Source of the DNA: CAVPUA01 sp963828015
Lineage (GTDB): Bacteria; Actinomycetota; Actinomycetes; Mycobacteriales; Jatrophihabitantaceae
Reading direction: 5' to 3'
Length of the DNA stretch: 64,000 nucleotides
Assembly (NCBI GenBank): GCA_963828015.1
Contig: CAWHCD010000008.1
Location: 62,001 to 126,000 of the forward strand
Positions 63,624 to 64,000 of the stretch are shown piece by piece; the stretch's first letter is position 1, and every line of letters begins with the position of its first letter. Under the pieces are notes generated by a model that did not search any database, was not told the origin of the DNA, and worked only from the letters and a program-made list of their open reading frames with translations. The position numbers and the translations under genes were made by a program.

Positions 63624-64000
63624 TTAGCCGCCCACGGCCTCCCCGGTGACCAGTTCGGCCTGTCCGGGGATCACCCGCTGCTTGGTGAGCGCCACGACGC
63701 GCTGGTCGCTGTATTCCGGGGCCTGGGTCGTCCGGGGGGTTTCGGTGACCTGGTCGGGGGTCTTCAGGTCGGTGCCGGGCTCGATCACGCCGAGATCGCC
63801 CATGCGCCGTGCGGTGACGAAGACCCGGCTCTCCAGGGAGGAAACCGCGTTGTTGTAGGAGCCGACGGCGCTGCCGAGGGATCGGCCGAGCTTGTCGATG
63901 TGCCCGCCCATGGTCGACAGGCGGGTGTACAGGTCGCGGCCCAGCTTGTGCACCTCGGCCGCGTTGGCCGCCAGGGCCTCCTGCCGCCAGGTGTAGGCAA
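63624..64000 (-). CDS. rmuC: DNA recombination protein RmuC, C-terminal part (partial)
   Basis: The last 125 codons of a leftward gene that starts outside the window. Residues AYTWRQEALAANAAEVHKLG, then RDLYTRLSTMGGHIDKLGRS and SAVGSYNNAVSSLESRVFVT are the typical end of the RmuC core, followed by a variable tail ending in GEAVGG. RmuC proteins have an N-terminal membrane helix and coiled coil and a PD-(D/E)XK nuclease-like core, and limit inverted-repeat recombination; those parts lie beyond the edge. Stop TAA at 63624. Confidence 0.88.
   Translation of the reverse strand, partial: AYTWRQEALAANAAEVHKLGRDLYTRLSTMGGHIDKLGRSLGSAVGSYNNAVSSLESRVFVTARRMGDLGVIEPGTDLKTPDQVTETPRTTQAPEYSDQRVVALTKQRVIPGQAELVTGEAVGG

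Noticed and set aside
63498..64000. Rightward open frame starting at a GTG near 63498 and running off the window
   Set aside because: From 63624 on it is antisense to rmuC, and the short upstream part matches no family I know.

Overview
The window is chromosomal DNA from a high-GC actinobacterium. It encodes a mycothiol-conjugate amidase (mca), the short uppS-type prenyl synthase next to a PIN-PhoH fusion, a class E sortase-type LAXTG surface protein and a cystathionine beta-synthase/cystathionine gamma-synthase pair. Many genes start with GTG and several with no visible ribosome binding site. The gene order from mfd to ppx and from the GDSL hydrolase/cbs to ispH follows the order known from Mycobacterium tuberculosis (mfd, mazG, eno, ftsB-like, DUF501, ppx; then cbs, metB, greA, mca, the DUF255 protein, hemolysin III, short-chain uppS, phoH2, fumC, glpX, xseB, xseA, ispH). 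No prophage, transposase or CRISPR array is visible. The genus cannot be named from this sequence alone; a relative of Frankiales/Nakamurellales/Jatrophihabitans is a guess.

Region 1 (1-18.5 kb) is an exopolysaccharide and cell-surface cluster. It holds four glycosyltransferases, a CDP-alcohol phosphatidyltransferase, a Wzx-like flippase, a polysaccharide deacetylase, an O-antigen-ligase/Wzy-type membrane protein, a Wzz/BY-kinase (with a frameshift in its acidic tail), a low-molecular-weight tyrosine phosphatase and a TagD-like cytidylyltransferase. A lipoprotein is coupled to a 1917-residue secreted propeller/Fn3/LamG/PKD protein. Region 2 (18.5-30 kb) has mfd, then a leftward operon for a LAXTG wall protein, a DUF4012 protein and a methyltransferase, then the rightward housekeeping operon surA-like, mazG, eno, ftsB, DUF501, ppx.

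Region 3 (30-46 kb) carries a family 5-type uracil-DNA glycosylase, small membrane proteins, a type II NADH dehydrogenase, an unusual short tRNA with a UAA anticodon, polyphosphate kinase 2, a Bax1-I protein, a GDSL hydrolase, cbs, metB, acuC, a MoxR-like AAA/VWA pair and a DrrAB-type ABC exporter. Region 4 (46-64 kb) has greA, mca, arfB, pepP, a PadR remnant, DUF255, hemolysin III, uppS-like, phoH, bioY, fumC, ybjQ-like, glpX, xseBA, ispH and the end of rmuC.

Two patterns go beyond routine annotation. First, a short hairpin with the Shine-Dalgarno GGGG in its loop precedes four surface or polysaccharide genes (2.2, 2.9, 18.0 and 25.1 kb), and its stem differs between copies in a base-pair-preserving way. 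Second, a 79-bp intergenic element of nested inverted repeats occurs at 26.5 and 56.7 kb. At least nine single-base frame slips lie between 46.1 and 52.7 kb, in greA, pepP, the DUF255 gene and a conserved gene of unknown function. They look more like consensus errors than nine independent gene deaths, so those genes should be treated as probably intact in the organism.
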